A stretch of DNA of 64,000 nucleotides from Latrodectus hesperus (taxonomy: Eukaryota > Arthropoda > Arachnida > Araneae > Theridiidae), in contig JAJQOW010000014.1 of NCBI GenBank assembly GCA_037975125.1, positions 21,283,484 to 21,347,483 of the forward strand, in the 5' to 3' direction. The notes below the pieces were generated by a model. It did not search any database. It was not told the origin of the DNA and worked only from the letters and a program-made list of their open reading frames with translations. The stretch's first letter is position 1, and each line of letters opens with the position of its first letter. This document shows positions 1-15,900 of the stretch, one piece after another. The position numbers and the translations under genes were made by a program.

Positions 1-487
1 AATGTAAAAAATAAAATTTAAACAGAAAATAAAAAATAAAGGCATTTTTGTTAGATAACGTGATTAGCATAGATAAATATTAATTGCACACACACATAAT
101 TATCGTTTATCTCTAATATTTATTTTATTTTTAAATAAAAAAGAAATTTCAATATCATTCCCTTTGTAGAAGAAATGAGAGCAATTATTATTATTGATTT
201 TTTTCTAACTCAAATGGTTCTAAAAAAAATCAATGAACTTAAAATATTTCAATTATCTCATAATGTCAAGCTAAAATTTCATTTCCTTTTATTTGAAATT
301 TTAAAATTCTTATTTATATATTATCAGTTTTAAGTTCTGAAATTTTAGTTGATTTTGCTATTACTTTAAAAATTTCATTTTACATGCTCATTTAAAACAT
401 TATTTATGCAAAAAATGATTTCCAATTAATGGACTGAATTCTAGTCTTTCAATTTTTAAAGCTAATTATTTAAAGAGAAAAAATGCT

Positions 488-501
488 ACACACACACATA
501 T

Positions 502-533
<32 letters not shown>
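488..533. repeat. CA/TA compound microsatellite
   Basis: Alternating (CA)n and (TA)n in an intron. Confidence 0.9.
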
Positions 534-534
<1 letters not shown>

Positions 535-768
535 AATTCCATATTAGTTGCACAAAAATTTATCATATTTATGATAAAAATTATTATAAATAAAATATAA
601 TATTTCTTGTGAAAAAATAAACTGTATCATTCTTTGTATTCCTTGGAGAGATAGAAGGTTAATATTATAGTTAGAAATCTTTTCCAGAAAAGAAAACATA
701 CAACTGAAATTTGTACAAGATTTTTCACATGAAGATATCAAATCTGCAATTGGATCAATATCTTTATG

Positions 769-846
769 ATAATAATTAACATTAAATGACAGGTTATATC
801 AATCCTCATAATAATTAACATTAAATGACAGGTTATATCAATCCTC
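769..846. repeat. 39-bp perfect tandem duplication
   Basis: The 39-base unit at 769..807, beginning ATAATAATTAACATTAAATG, is repeated without change at 808..846. Perfect identity implies a recent event or an assembly duplication. Confidence 0.95.
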
Positions 847-1017
847 AAGTACCAAGATACAGAAGACGATTTTTTAAATTTAAACTTCTAGATAATTTGG
901 ATAGTAAATATTTAGGAATTTAAAGGCTTATGATACTGACAGTTGTTACATAACAATCAATGGACTAAGATAAAATGCTAATAAATATATGTTCCTAAGA
1001 TATAAAAGAATAATTAC

Positions 1018-1111
1018 TTCTTCAATGCTTTTTCCATTATTATTATCTGTCTCAGGATTCTCAGCTGCATCTGCCTGTATCTTTTTGTTGTCAATATCAG
1101 AAATTTTTGGC
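1018..1111 (-). CDS. raskol: Core exon 21: last visible coding exon
   Basis: One base then 31 codons: [19 protein letters not shown] then [12 protein letters not shown]. Acceptor TTTTCATAG, donor GAA/GTAATT. The charged content fits the lead-in to the C-terminal coiled coil, which must lie left of the window. Confidence 0.88.
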
Positions 1112-4100
1112 CTATGAAAATATATAAATTAATAGGTGATTAAATTCATACAGAATATGAATTAAGTCAGAATTATATTTAATAGGAGAATATTGAAACC
1201 TATCAAAATAAATAGTAATTTGAATAGTTTGGTTAGCACAATGAAAGATATATTTGGAAAATTCAATTTTAAATCTTAATAGGTATAAATTATAGTAAAT
1301 CATATCAGAGAGGAATTTAAAAATTTTTACAATTGGTCAAAATGAAAAGCATGACTAAATAATATATCTAAATTTTGTAAAACAAAAATAAAAGTATCCC
1401 TAGAATAAATGATTTAAAGAAAGTAATTATTTTAAAAGTTTAAAATTTATAAAAAAAATAATTGATTAAAAGTTTCCACTTAAAAGTGTTTACGTTTTGT
1501 CATGATCTGGGCTCAATAATGATGGTACGTTTAAATTCCTTTGTTTTCTATGGCCATGAGATTCTGCCGAGAAACATTGTTGCTTATGGTGGTAGTGGTA
1601 TAGAGATCTTGTAGGATGAGATAATGCCCTTGTAGCTAGACGAGGAGAACATGCTATTGTTGCACTGCAACATAGATGAGTTCCACCTGAATATCTAGGA
1701 TTTGTGCGAGGTGCTGTGGATTTGAATTGACTGCTACGTCGTTCTCGAGGAGGTGTTGAACTACAACTTGCGGTACCAGATGATGATGAACTTGATGGAC
1801 AGTGGCATCCATCCACAGACATTGTAAGGGATGAATCAGCATTAGCTAGAATAGTAGGAATCAACTGTTATACTATCATAATATTATCTTAATACTTTAA
1901 AATTGTTTGATTATTTTAAATTTAAAAAAATTACTATATATTAAATATCTGCACAAAATATAGTAAACCCAAATAAAAGCATACATATTGAATAATCACA
2001 ATGAAATATTATTTAAACATGTAATTTTAAATTTATTAACAAATTTGCTTAAAATTTTTAGCAAATATTTCTCACTATATGAAATGCAAAAAAAAATTTT
2101 GGAGGAAGAACAATTTGTGGTAAATTTTCAAATGATAATTATTTTGAAAAATTGTTCTGCCTACCATGTTTTCTTTACAAATACAAAATCAAATCTAAAA
2201 TATTTTCTTAACATAAGTTACTTCTTACTCAAGCATTAAGATCATCCTCAATTACTTAAATGTCACAACTTTAAGAGATTACTCAATATTTCTATGATTT
2301 TTTTTATATATGGCTACTATACTATTACATAGAATTGTTGCAAATAATGGAAAAGAATAACAATAGATTTTGACAGCAAGAAATTAGTGTTAAAATTCAA
2401 TCACACAATAATTTGTAATAATTTTTTTTTTATGATTCTTATCAAACACAAATTTAATATAGATGAGGGAATTAAATGTATGTTTGTACCTGAGAAAATC
2501 TTAGATTTCAAGAATTTTGTTTTAGAACAATCTTTCTGAAATTATTAAAAAAAGTGCAAATATTTTAAAAGGCAGAAATTTGTTCTTAAGACAGAAAAGT
2601 GGTACCCAAGTACATTTATTTATTTTAAATTCCATTAATATAAATGAAATCCTTTTTAATTTAAAAAACTCTAAATAATTACAAATCAGTATTACATTAG
2701 TAATCAATAATTATAAGATGCAAATTTTAGAAACAATTGCACAAATATAAAACTCAAAATCAAACTTTCACTTAAACATCAATTCTATATAAATACAAAC
2801 TTTAATAGTAGAATTAAATGTTTGTTAAAACATATTTACCAAGTGAAGCTGGTCCAAATACTGATATGTCTTCAGCACTGAGACTACTGAAGGAGCTGAG
2901 ATGAGATAATCGAAGGTGTTTTCTAATGTGACGATTGCAGCGATCCCATGTGATTGCACCGCTTGGTGTTTGGAAATGATACATTGGATTGTTGAAAGCC
3001 AGGGGTGGATTTGTGGAACTTCCTGATGATGTTTGGGACTTATCTGGCTGTAGTTCTGGGTCTACAGGAGAGCTCGATTGACTATATGGAAAGGACTGAT
3101 AACCAGATGAAGCAACATTTGACAGCTGAAAGCATATAAGCAAGTTAGAAACACAATGAAACTTCAAATGTTTTTTAAGCTATAAATTTAAATCATGAGG
3201 GTTTCATCATACCTTTTTAAAATGAAATAAAGTATCATATATAATTTATCATGTATATTAGCAACTTTAAATCTTATTGATACATTCTTTTATCAAATAT
3301 CATTCAATGATAAAAAAATTTAAGTTTAACTATAACTAAACTACAAGAAATAACTATCACAAAAAAATCAAGTATTATTTTACAATCTAAAAACTCTTGT
3401 ATCTTAAAAGGAAAATCTGAAACATTATTAATGTTTTTAAATAAATATATTTTTAAAAATCAAGCTTTCAGCTTGATACATTAATAAACTAAAGCCATTT
3501 GCAGAGATGCCAACCTCTGAGCATCCCAATCAGTACTAATCAGACATATTTTCAGTACTTTCAGAAACCTTTTCAAAAAATTTCAGTAACTTTTTTCAGT
3601 AACACGTGGTTTACATTAAGAATACATTTATGTGCATAAAATTAATACTTTTAAGGTAACCTATGTTAAAAAATAGAAGTAAAATGATCATCTAATCATA
3701 ATAAACATAAAAAGAAATAATAAATTTAATTTATTGCCATATTCTTTTATCTTGATTTTCTAAATTTTATGTTAGCCAAGAGCGAAAATGCTGTGGTATC
3801 AAAATATATGTCACCATTTTTTAAAGTTGCTTAAAGAAAATTTTGACATCAATAAAGATTTAAAACCTAATTTTTGTTAATCCATTTTGTAATTAATAAA
3901 ATTCTTTTAAAGCAGTAAATTACAAACCTTAAATTTAGTAAATAAACTAATTAACAGATAATTTTTCATTCTCACAAACTGAAAATCATAATGATGATTG
4001 TTCAAGTTTCTAGTTCAATGTTGTTTTGAATATTAAAGTTATTAACTTTATTAAAACTACTAGCAATTGGCAATGCATCGAATCTTGTTAATGTCTTACT

Positions 4101-7100
4101 TAGAGGCATGACAGCCCATATTGGCCAAGAGGCCTATAGTGCCCATATCTGTTTTAATAACAGAGGGCTTGAAGTGCTAAGCATATGTCCTGGTTAGGTG
4201 GTCAGCCTAATGCAGAGTTTAGTTTTTTAAGTATGCTTACTACTCAGTTTTATTGACTCACTGAAGGGATGATACTTATTCTGAACTGACCTTGCCTACC
4301 CAAAGGATTGAGCCTCGGATCTGTGTCTTGAGAATCTTATTAACAAAATATAAACAAATTATGTAATGTAAAAAAGCTCAAATTGAATCTCTTATAAATA
4401 TAACTAGAAATTTGAATTAAATATGATAATATGTACAGTATAATTATTTGAGGTTTTAATAATTTGATAGGACTTAATTTGGCACAAGAATTGGAGTATA
4501 CTTTTTCAGTTCAATTTCATCAATTATAAAAAAATTTAATAACTAGTTTTCAAAGAGAAATGATACAATTTTCTAAAACTCTTACAAATTTGAAAGCATA
4601 ACTAACTAAAACATTAGTGTTATAAAACAAATTTATATTATAAATATAGCAAAATTTTCAATTAACCTATTATTAAAACATTTTAAGTATAGATATTTCA
4701 AGTATATATAATGGCACACATAAATTTGTAATTTTTTGTACCTGACTGATAGAGATCTGACTTCCTTTATGATTAGAAGCTTCCATTTCACCAGAAGTAT
4801 TTACTGCATCCTCATTACATTGGCCACTACAGGATAAATTTCTTTTTGGAGATTCTCTTTCTCTATTTTTCGGAGATACTTTGGTGGAATTACCATTAAG
4901 ATGGGCATTGGTCAACATAATGCCATTTTTAGGAATATTTGAAGCTTGAGATTCTGGGGATTTCTGCTCTCTGTTAGGAACAGTTGTGTGCCGATGTTGA
5001 GAAGGTCCATAATCTTCTGCATTTTTAATTTCACCATAAATACAAGACTTTGTGAAACGAGGTGAAATGTTTCCAGTGTTATATGAATGAGCATCCATAT
5101 TGTCAGTATTTTGAGGGAGACCTTTGTCTGCATCAAAAGCACTGCATAATACGTAGTCATCAGAAGTTGTCAGATCAGTGGCAGCCCTTTTTCCACTTCC
5201 CAGTAAATAAGCATTACTAAATATTGAGGAAAAATGTTTCATAATAAATAAGAATGAATTTGCTAAATAACAGTAAAATTACAAGTTTGGATGACATAGA
5301 AAAATATTAAAAATAATCTTCCAAATATTTATTCAAAATAAATATTAAAAACAAACTAAAAACATTTAAACAAGTTTTGGATTATACGTTAATTTATAAG
5401 CATTTTATCTGTAAAATTTACATTAAATGATGTTTAGCATTACTTAAAACAAAATATACTGAAAAGTATTTTAACATTATAGAAAAGTAAATAGAAATAT
5501 GTAAACACTTAACTGTAAATTTCTTTATGCCTAAGCATTATTCTGACAAGGAAATTTAAAAGTTTCCATTATAAATTTAAAATAAGACAACAAAATATAA
5601 AATTCAAATACAAAATAAAAAATTATTTAAAATATAATTCAATAAGATAGCAAATTTGACTAGTAAAACTGTGTACTTCAAAAATACTAAGCAAAGCAAA
5701 CAAGTACAGAAAAAACAATTATATAATACAAATAAAAGCAATTATTTGTATAAGAGATAAATTATAAAGATTCTTATACAGGAATAGAATTTTGTTTTCT
5801 TAAGAAAAAAAGCACAGTTAAGGATTTTAAAATTTTTTTTACTTTACATATTTTGAATTATTGATGAAATAATTTAATACAGAAAAACTAGATAAACTCA
5901 TTCACAAAGACACACATTTATAAATATAAAATGTATTTAATTCCTCTTACCGAGGTAACGTGGAAGGGCGATTTGAATGAGTAACAGGTGTTGGCATTTT
6001 CTGGTTGACAGTTGTCAGCGAATGGTAATCCATTTCAACATTTGTATTATGAATAGAATTCATGACATATGTTTGAACAATTTCTCGATGCACATTTTTT
6101 AGACTGGAATGATCATGCAGTTTAAGAGATATATTTTCATTGTTTATGGAATTGCTATTATGATCTGTATGAGTACTACTGGTACTTGAAGAAGGTGTGA
6201 GAGCAGGTTTTGCCATCGGTGTACGTCCCAAAGCAGTTGATATGCCATCCAAAATTTGCTTCAGAGTATCAACATGGTCATAATAGCACTGTAAAATAAA
6301 GTATTCAAATTTATTGGCTGTAAACTTAAAAATATTGCAAGAAAAAATGAAAAACAAAATATTTTATACATACTTTTTGGTTCACTCTAGGCAAATTTTC
6401 AGTTAATAGATTGTGCAATATAGCCAGTTCCTTGCCAATATCAATGTAACCTTCAAACTCATTTCTTTTGTTAAATTCTTTGGTGGGAGGACTCTGTACA
6501 AAAACAATCCATTTTTTTTACCATAAAGCATTGAAATACATTCCGAAAATATAACAATTAAAGCTACTTTAAATCTTAAAATTTATTTTAAACACAACAA
6601 TAAATTTTTTAAACACAACAAAAAATTTTTATTAAAAGATGCCTCTCTAGTTACATTTTAAAGCATTTTCATATTTGAAATATATTTACTAGATCAATTT
6701 GAAATTACATTGTGAAAAATTAGTTATTCACAAAAGATAATTTTATTTAAATACACATTAAGGTGTAAGCTTGATAGTGATTACCCCCGAAGTGATTTCT
6801 CCCCAAATCCAGCATCCTTTGTTTAGATTATAGCATTGACCATTTGAATTTTTGTTTTGATTATAGTGTTGCCAAATTGAGTTTTTACTACTTTCCAAAT
6901 TATTATTATTATTTTTTTTTTTTTTTTTTTTTGCTGTCAGATTTGGTTTTTCTTGTGTTTTACATAATTATTACATCATATATATGGTTCTTTTCAATGG
7001 TAACAGTACTTGAAGTTTTTTTTACTGCCAATTCAAACTTTTTGTTCTAAGTTTGACATTGTGTTTTGTTGTTGCCAGTGTCCAAACATCGTAAACTGTT

Positions 7101-10100
7101 CTTTTTTTCCAATATATTTTTATTTATTTATTATATAATTTTTTTATATGCTTTTTAATTTATTATTATTTTTTTATTTTATATTTTCAACATTGTAAAC
7201 TGTTTTTATTTCAATTTCTTTTTGTTTATTTATTATCTTTTTTATGCATTTTAGTTAAATTATTATATTTATCTTATATATTTTTCCATAATATCTCCAA
7301 GCATATTTGACGTGAGCTTGGAGCTTGACGTCATATCAAGTAAGTTCATTATTGTTATTTACTTATCTCTTTTACAGGTTGTTTTGAAGACAAGGCAAAA
7401 TCAGCAAAAAAGTTTTTATTCTGTAATACTTTTTTGGATTTTTTATACTATTATGAGATTTAAAATTTTCTAAAATGGATATTTTTTAAATTTTACGTTA
7501 AAAAACATATGTTTAACTTAGCAACGAAAAAAATCCCAGCGGTCGCCAATGGGGAGGGAGGATATCAAACTAGTTCCCAAATTAAAATTTATTATTAAGA
7601 TTCTTAAATAATTTTTTCTTTTATATAATTTCTTTAACCAAAAATTCTTGAATAACAACACTCACAAAAATGTTTATTATAAAGGAACTATTTGATGTAA
7701 ATACTTAAATTATAAGAAAATTTGCATTTTCTAAAGCATGGATAACTTACAGAAATCTGACGTAAGAATGCTTTCATTGTGCTCCATTCTTTTTCAACAA
7801 AACCATTCATGAATTCCATAAAACTTTCTTTACCACCAAACCTTCAAAGAAAGAAATGTTAAAATTAAATGTGAATCAATAATTATCAATGTGAATTTTG
7901 AGCTTTAGGTGAACATTTAACTAAAATTTTTTACTTTAAGTTATAAGTAGTCAAGTTATAAGCATACAAGGAATGTATGGAAAATGTGACTGATAGGGAT
8001 GAATAAACAGAATATTTACTGAAATACCACATTGTCTTTTAAATTCCCTAAAAATTGTAATGCACTTCAGATAATATTCGTACAAGAGTAGTATATTTTA
8101 GAAATCTTTATCACATAAAAGTTAATACTAGTAATACTAGTTTAATCAAAGCATGAATGCCTTAATTACCAGAAAATGTATGCCTTCAACATCAATATGC
8201 CATGAAATGACCAGGGAATGATATGGTTTCTTGAGACATCTTAAATTATTTTATCAAGTAAAAATTACCAAAATAATGCTAATTGATTTATCATTTACAT
8301 AAAAAGTTTAACTAGTAATGGTTGCTTTAGCAAAATTCTTGAATGTGAAGAATCTATTTCCATCTAAGCATTTTATTGATTTTTTGTAAATCTAATTCCT
8401 ACATCATGATGTCCATGTAATTTACAGAAGATATTTGAAAGAAAATTTAGTTATGAAAAGAAACATTCAAATTTCCTCAAATAGTATCTAAAACAATGAG
8501 CATTTTTTAGTTTTATCTGTTTACTTTCAGCCTATTATGAGATACAAAAGATACAATGGAGATATAGCCAAGTAATAAATTACAAACATTTGTTTTGTTT
8601 TTATGCCATAGAGCAAATATTTAATTTCCAAAATGATAGTTTTTCTGTAAATTATTAATGAGCATAATGATTTGAAATTTCTTGTTTAAAATGGAGTAAT
8701 AAAAAAATTTAATCTGAAACATTTGGGGACTTTTAAAAGTTAAAAAAAATGTTTTTCAAGGATATCATCGTAACTTTTTCATACATATCTATACATACAT
8801 ACATATTGTAATTATAATTTTTAATTCATAATCTTAATTCTTATCATTATTATTACATACATAAATAGAAACATAACAAACTTGTGCACCTATTTAAGTT
8901 TAAATGAAAAAGTTTTATGTATTTTACAATATTGAAAAACGTTGCTTGAAATTTGTAGCCAAAAAATTAATATTTAAATGAATGCTAAATTTGAGTATGG
9001 TTTCTTTAATCTGAAAATTTTATTAGAAACTATTTAATTGATACATAGTTTAATATCTGAAATTCCTAATCAAATAGTCAGTGCTACACATGTTGAATAA
9101 TACTAAGCACAAACATTCATCACATGATTTGTTTGTCATTCTCCGACTACTTTTTACCCATGTAATCTAATTTTAGCTTAATAAGCTAATTTGACTAGGG
9201 CTTATAATTTTAAAATTATGAAGCATTATTAACATTTACAAATAAGGTAAATTTGGACCAAATAATTGAAAATGCATAGCATAAACATTAAGTTTTTATA
9301 GTCAGGGAAAATAGCATAAAAAATTTTAGTAACTTGGATGCTTCTGCTTGTAAAATATTAAACACAGAAGCTGTTGTTTCTAGAATTTAGAAACTCATTC
9401 CAAAATTTTCCAAAAAATTTCATGAATCAACCCTATGAAAATATTTTTGGGATTACAAACAATTTTAACTTTGCAAAAAAAGATAATTATGTACACATCA
9501 AAAATCTTATCATATTTTAAGTAGACAAGATAATTTAGTTGCAAAGAAAAGAATCAATCTCATGTGATCAAGTGAATACTGAATATGTGATCAAGTTAAT
9601 TTTCATTATAAGATTAGTTCAAAATAAGAAACTCAAAGAAAATTAATGATTAATACATATGGAAAAAAGAAATAACCTTTTGTTGTATCAAAGTGCTTGA
9701 CCCTTAAGCTTTTTACATTAAAAAATTTTGATAAACAAGATTTGAGTTTGTCATTTATTTCAAATAAACAGTTAAAAACATCTGTAAATATTAGAGTATG
9801 TATTAAGAGTATTATAAAAATTTTACTTTCATCAAAACATAAGAAAACTTTTCTGTTCTTTATATGTTCACTAACACAGAATTTAATATGAAATTTTGGA
9901 AAACAAATATACTTTTGCTAAGTATGTAATTAAGTAAAGAATTTAATTTTTATCAAACTTAAAATCAAAATCTATACCTAGTAAAATTTGCTAAGGTCTG
10001 GACAGTTTTTGCAACTAATGTTAAATTCCTGGCAGATTTTCCTTGTGGATATTCTTGTGATAGATTAAAAAGACTGGGTGATAATATTGCTGGGCAGAGA

Positions 10101-12884
10101 AACCTTAAAAATATTGATGCACTTATCAAATTATCACATAATTCATCTTTCCCAGCAGCTGTCAGCCTTTTTCGAACCTCGTGGAATACTTCTCTGAGTT
10201 CACTAAAAAACAAATAATAAATGCTTAATATTGAATAGTACTATAATATTAAAATTAATTTTTCTCCTAGGTCATAAATTACTTTTCTAAGAATTATATA
10301 TATGTGCATATAAAAGTGATTTATTTGTATATATGCACATTACACACATGCATTTGTATGTACAAATAGAAATCCAGTATAATTTTTTCCAATGATTTAC
10401 GGAAAACAAATGTTTTTTAATGCATAATTTAACAGCTTCTTCTAAACTGTTAGAACAATATTTCTCAAATTTTTATTTCCTTATAAATTTTATGTGGTTT
10501 TCATAATTACTTAGATGCCATGCAAAAATGAGTTCGATTTATACCTACGGAAAGACACAAGTAAATCTAAAAACTTCACATTAGAAACTTTAAAATCTGC
10601 ACTCAAATATATGCATTTTACAAAGATATAATAAAAAAATAATTCAGAAGTGCAGTGATTCATGGCTTTTTTTTAATTCCAAATTAACTTCAACTTATGT
10701 TACATCTGAGGAAGATTACAAAAATTATTTACTATTGAAAATTATTATTCTTTGTTATTTTTGCAAAGAAATTTACTGTACTTTGTCATGATTATTATAT
10801 CAAAGTATTATGAATAATAAAGCAATCTTGCTTCAACATTTCTAAAAACTCTACAACAGGGGTCTTAATTTTTTTTGTATCAAAAACAAGTATATTACTT
10901 GTTTTAAATTAGAATGTAATGAAACTAATAAAATCAAGTTTAAAGACAAAGTTTTTTTTTAACAAAATCTTATTGAAAACATGAATAATGTTGATTACAA
11001 CATATAACCACCCTCTGAATTAAAAAGAATACATTAACATTAAACTAATCAACTTAAAATATACATTGAATTATCCAGATAAATTTATAAAGACTGAAAG
11101 CTTAAAGTTAAATAAATTTTATAATTGGAGAATAAAATTCAAATGCAAAAACATTTTAAAAGCAATAGTTATCATTAGCATAAATGGTAACTTTTATTAT
11201 GTGTGTGAACACATTAATTTCCATTCTTTTGATTGTTGCTTCATTATTACCTTTTAAATTTACTTCTATAATTATAACTTTTTTTGCAGGAGTCAAAGAA
11301 CTTTTAAAAAAACTGACAAAATTTTATCTTAATTCATTACTATGTAAGAAAGGAAAATTCAGATTTTTTATATCAAGAAAAAATCCAGCTAACTTAACTC
11401 TACACAACTTTCACAGCTAATGTAATCAAGTTTACTAAATAATCTAGAACTTTGTAGCATGACAGACTTTGTGGCTCAAGGCCTACAGTGCCCATATCTG
11501 TTTTCTTGACCGAGAAGCCCTGAGTTGAAAGCATATGTCCCGATTAGGTGGTCAGCCTAATGCAAAACCCTCAGTCTTTAGTTCCCAAGCATGCTTGGCA
11601 TTTAGTTTATCAACCCACTAAAGAGATGAAAGGTTGAGTTGATCTTACCCAACCTGAAGATCGAATCTTGAACATATGACTTGGGAGCGTGAATTGTTTC
11701 CACTAAGACACTCCGGGCTTCTTACTATACAATCATTTCAAATCAAATTATGGTCAATAACATGTTTTCATTCTTTTGTAAATTTTGAAGCAGAATAATA
11801 CATTAAATATGCAGATATTTCACAGTAAATGGAAAAATTTCTAGATTTTGAGAACTATTAAAATTAAATTCGTGAGATAGTATTTAATAATAAGATAAAA
11901 ATTTCTTTTATACTTACTGTGGAAAATTTGAAGCTGAATTAATAATTTTGACCCAAACCATTTCTACATAAGTCATTAAATGAGACTGCTGTCGAAGAAG
12001 AGCAGCATTGTTCGTAACTTTCATGGGATCTACCTAAAATCATATATAATGAAAACTAATAAATATATTAACTCTTTAATAACAAACAAATCATACAAAA
12101 ATGTAATGGAAAATTAAGTACTACAAACATGCACTGATAACAATATAAAATTAACAAAAAATATAAATTAACATATAATATAAAATTTAAAAAATTCTTC
12201 TCTATAAATAGCCAAACAAATTCGAAATAATCGAAGCAAATAATACAAATAATAAAGAATACATAATCAGATTTCATGCAAGCTCAACATATCATTTTAT
12301 GAAAACCATAAAAAAAGGAAAACATTAGAGAATCAAAGCACACATTTTACTATAAAACCAAAATTTTAAGTTTTTCCCTTAACTCTTGTTACTACAAAAT
12401 TTAAAAATATTTTCTTTTTAAAAAAAATTTCAAAAAGAATTTGGTGTAAAAATGAATTTCCTTCCATATTACCCAATTTTTAAAATTAATAAATTCTACT
12501 AACAGTTTAATGGAGGAAAATTTCATCAACTATTTGTGTGTACATTAAAATATAAAATACATTGGCAAACTTCAGCAAATATGAGATATAACAGATAAAA
12601 ATAAATGTTTTTGATAATTTTAACAAGGAATCTATGTGAATATGGGAATTCAAATTCCCTATTGTATCTACCATCATTTTTTTCATTAAAGTATAACAAG
12701 ATTTAATTTTGATTTTACTAGCGCAAGATCCTCAGATACAATAAGCTACGCTGAAAATAACGAAATGTTTGATAAAGTGCTTGATTAAATCATTGTTTAA
12801 GAACTAATTGAGAATGTGAGATAAACGTCTTAGAAGAAAAAAGGTATTAAAGCAAATTCATGTAAGCCAGAAGATGAGACTCTG

Positions 12885-12918
<34 letters not shown>

Positions 12919-15900
12919 CTTCAAGGTTTTCTGAATACCATGTCAGTTTCATGAAATTAATGACATTCAGAACAGGTTTTATTTGATTGTTTTTTATGCT
13001 TGCCTTTTCTATATTTTGAAAACTTTTGGTGTTCTGTTTTTTACTATTTGTTTTGCTTCTGGAAAAGTAATATTTTGATCTTGTTTCCAATTACCTCTTT
13101 CTCAAAAATCCATAAAGGGCAAGATTTGGAAAATGCAGCATGTGCACCAGAAATTACAACACTTAAAAATATCTGAAGTACAAATATTAGTTTAATGATC
13201 AGATTGGGTACATTTTGCACACATAGGATCAGTACTCCTACATGCTTGTTGGGAGTGACTATCTCTGACATTTAAAAAACCTAAGAGGGTTAGGAATTTA
13301 TGGACGAAGTTTTTGATTCATATAACCTGCTTTCATAAATTGGTAATACTAGTGTTGATAAGTTAAGACAACACGTTGGATGAGGATAAGTCCACCATGA
13401 TGTCGAATATTTATACGACATACAGCACAACTCCTTGATCACATAGTTCTTCGAAGAATTCTGTTTTTGTAACATTTATAAAATCAAGATTAGAGAGTAT
13501 ACCACAAAACTCATTTAATTACTAATTATCAAAGCTTGTTTGGTGTCAACTTGAACAAGATCTCCCAATTCTAATTTTTTAACATTTCCAATGTTACCAA
13601 CAGTTGATGTTAAAAGTTTTTGTATCAGAAAAGGCAATACTTCATGAAAATTTCTTGATGTGCTTATCAACATGTAATGAGTAGATAAATTGGCTTCAAT
13701 GACACGAGAATCAGATCCCATAGAATATTTGTAAAAGTTCAGATTCAATGACATTGCTCACCATGGAGCCCTACAAGTGATGGCAGCCACACGCGCATTT
13801 CCACCCTCTGTGCTTACCATAGTGCTAGTCAACACCCATATGCTGGGAGTCAACCCTGGAGGCAGTGAACACCCTTAATGCTAAGCCCAAGGGTGTGACC
13901 CCTTCGTTTGATCCCTGGCAAACTAGCCATGACAGTAACTAAGTACCAGCCAATTGATACACAGGGGACCACAATGTGCCACCTGCCCAAAGGGCTGCCA
14001 CATACAACCAACATGTGGGGATGTTGACTGTCCATGAGAAGCAAGAAGCAAATACAGGAATTACAGGTACTCATAGAGAGAGATCCCTCACTTGCTGTCG
14101 AGGGATAGAAATGATAAGGAACACATTAGAAGGAGAAGAGAGGAAAAACAGAGAATATAGATCTCTAAGCACCTCAAGATTGGGAGTCCCATAAGGGAAA
14201 GGAATTATAAGAATATAAAGAATGAAAACACTAGACAGAAAAATAAAATCAACTGACACATTTAATCACTGTATGCAAGAAAAAAATTATATGAAAAACT
14301 AATCTCCTTTATTTAAAAAATGACTAATGAATAATGCACTTTATTTTTAAAATGTTCTCTATTCCAAAAGGGATAATTGCAGCTTATTTATTTTTACTGA
14401 ACCCATCAGTAATTACATGATATTCATAAAATGATTCAAAACTTTTCATTTACAAAATAGTTTTCAAAATATGACAAAGCATATAAGATATTTCTTATCC
14501 AGAGCAATAAAGAATATCATTTTCAATTTATTCTACAAATTACACATCATAAGTTTACTTAATGAAAAATTTTCTTTCTTTTAGTAAATTTCTCAATCAT
14601 TCATGTTTATTATTTCAAACAATAAACAATTTTCATAACTTTTTAGGTAATAGCCTTTGAATATATAAACATTTACTTATATATAAAAAAAAGAATATAG
14701 ACAATTATGTTTTTATAAATTACATTAGATAAATTACTCAGGAACATTTGATAAAATAATCAAACAAATTAGGTAATGCTGAACTATTAACTAAAAATAA
14801 CATTTTACCTAATAATTTGTTGATGAGTAAGAATTAAAATTTAACATTTTTGATAACCTTAAAGTGATATTAAATATGAGATAATTTTGTCTCTAAAAAT
14901 ATTTTTAGAGATATTTTATATTACAAGAGTTTTTAAAATGAACTGGTATAAATTGCATTATCTAACATTTATAGAAAAATAATTTCCTCTTTACTAAAAA
15001 TGTAATTTTAAGAATTAGCTTATTTCAGATAAAAATATTCTTGTTAACATAATTTGCATGATATATATTTTTACAACTGGTTAAGAGAAAAGTATCAGAA
15101 ATGTTTGATACTTAGAAGTTAATAAATCTTTGTTAAAAAAGATAATTTAAATATTACATATTTTAAAAAAAAAAATCTCTCATACATAGAAAATATTAAA
15201 AAACAATTTTAAAAAAAGAAGATTAAATAGTGATAAAATTTTTAATTTCATATTTGAAAACCTTGCACAGTTATAATATATCATTCATTACTATAAATAG
15301 TTTTTAAGTAGATCCAAGTCTTAGATTAGAAAATATTAATATAATAAAACAATAACATAAGTAAAAAAGTTATATTGTTACTATCCCGTTACAGTTTGTA
15401 ATATTTTTAGTTTATAGAAACATAAATTCAGTACTAATGAGACGTGTTAATAGAATAAGATGCAAATATATGACATATGTTATTCAATTTTGCTCACCTC
15501 ACAGTCATCATTTGAATCCAAAACCATTCTAAGAAATACACCAAGAGTGTCTTGCAAATACTAGAAAAAAAATCAGCTTTAAAAAAAATTAAAAAGCAAT
15601 TTAATGTACTTCATAAAATTACCTTTTAAATTTATAGTTTTCTTACAATATTTTTTAACATAAAATTATTTATTTTTTAGTAAAACTGCTTATAAGAGAT
15701 AATAAGAATACACACATTAATCATTTATTTAAAGTTTTCTTAAATTAAATAACATAATTAAACATATAAAAGTGCCTAATAAATTTATTTTTAATAATTA
15801 TTTACAGGTAAATATTAAAATTTAACAAACCTTATCTCCTAACAGTTTCATGTAAGCTTCTGTAGCTTTTGTTGCTAATGAATTTCCTCTGAATGTCAAA

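Larger units (their letters stand above)
1..1017. other. Intron after core exon 21
   Basis: Very AT-rich; no further exon found. Contains a CA/TA microsatellite at 488..533 and a 39-bp tandem duplication at 769..846. Confidence 0.7.

Noticed and set aside
1654..1842. 62-codon minus-strand frame inside core exon 20
   Set aside because: Alternate frame; the chosen one joins both neighbours in phase.
4912..5160. 82-codon minus-strand frame inside core exon 18
   Set aside because: Alternate frame of a confirmed coding exon.
6844..7050. 68-codon plus-strand frame, Phe/Tyr-rich
   Set aside because: Translated poly-T and T-rich intron.
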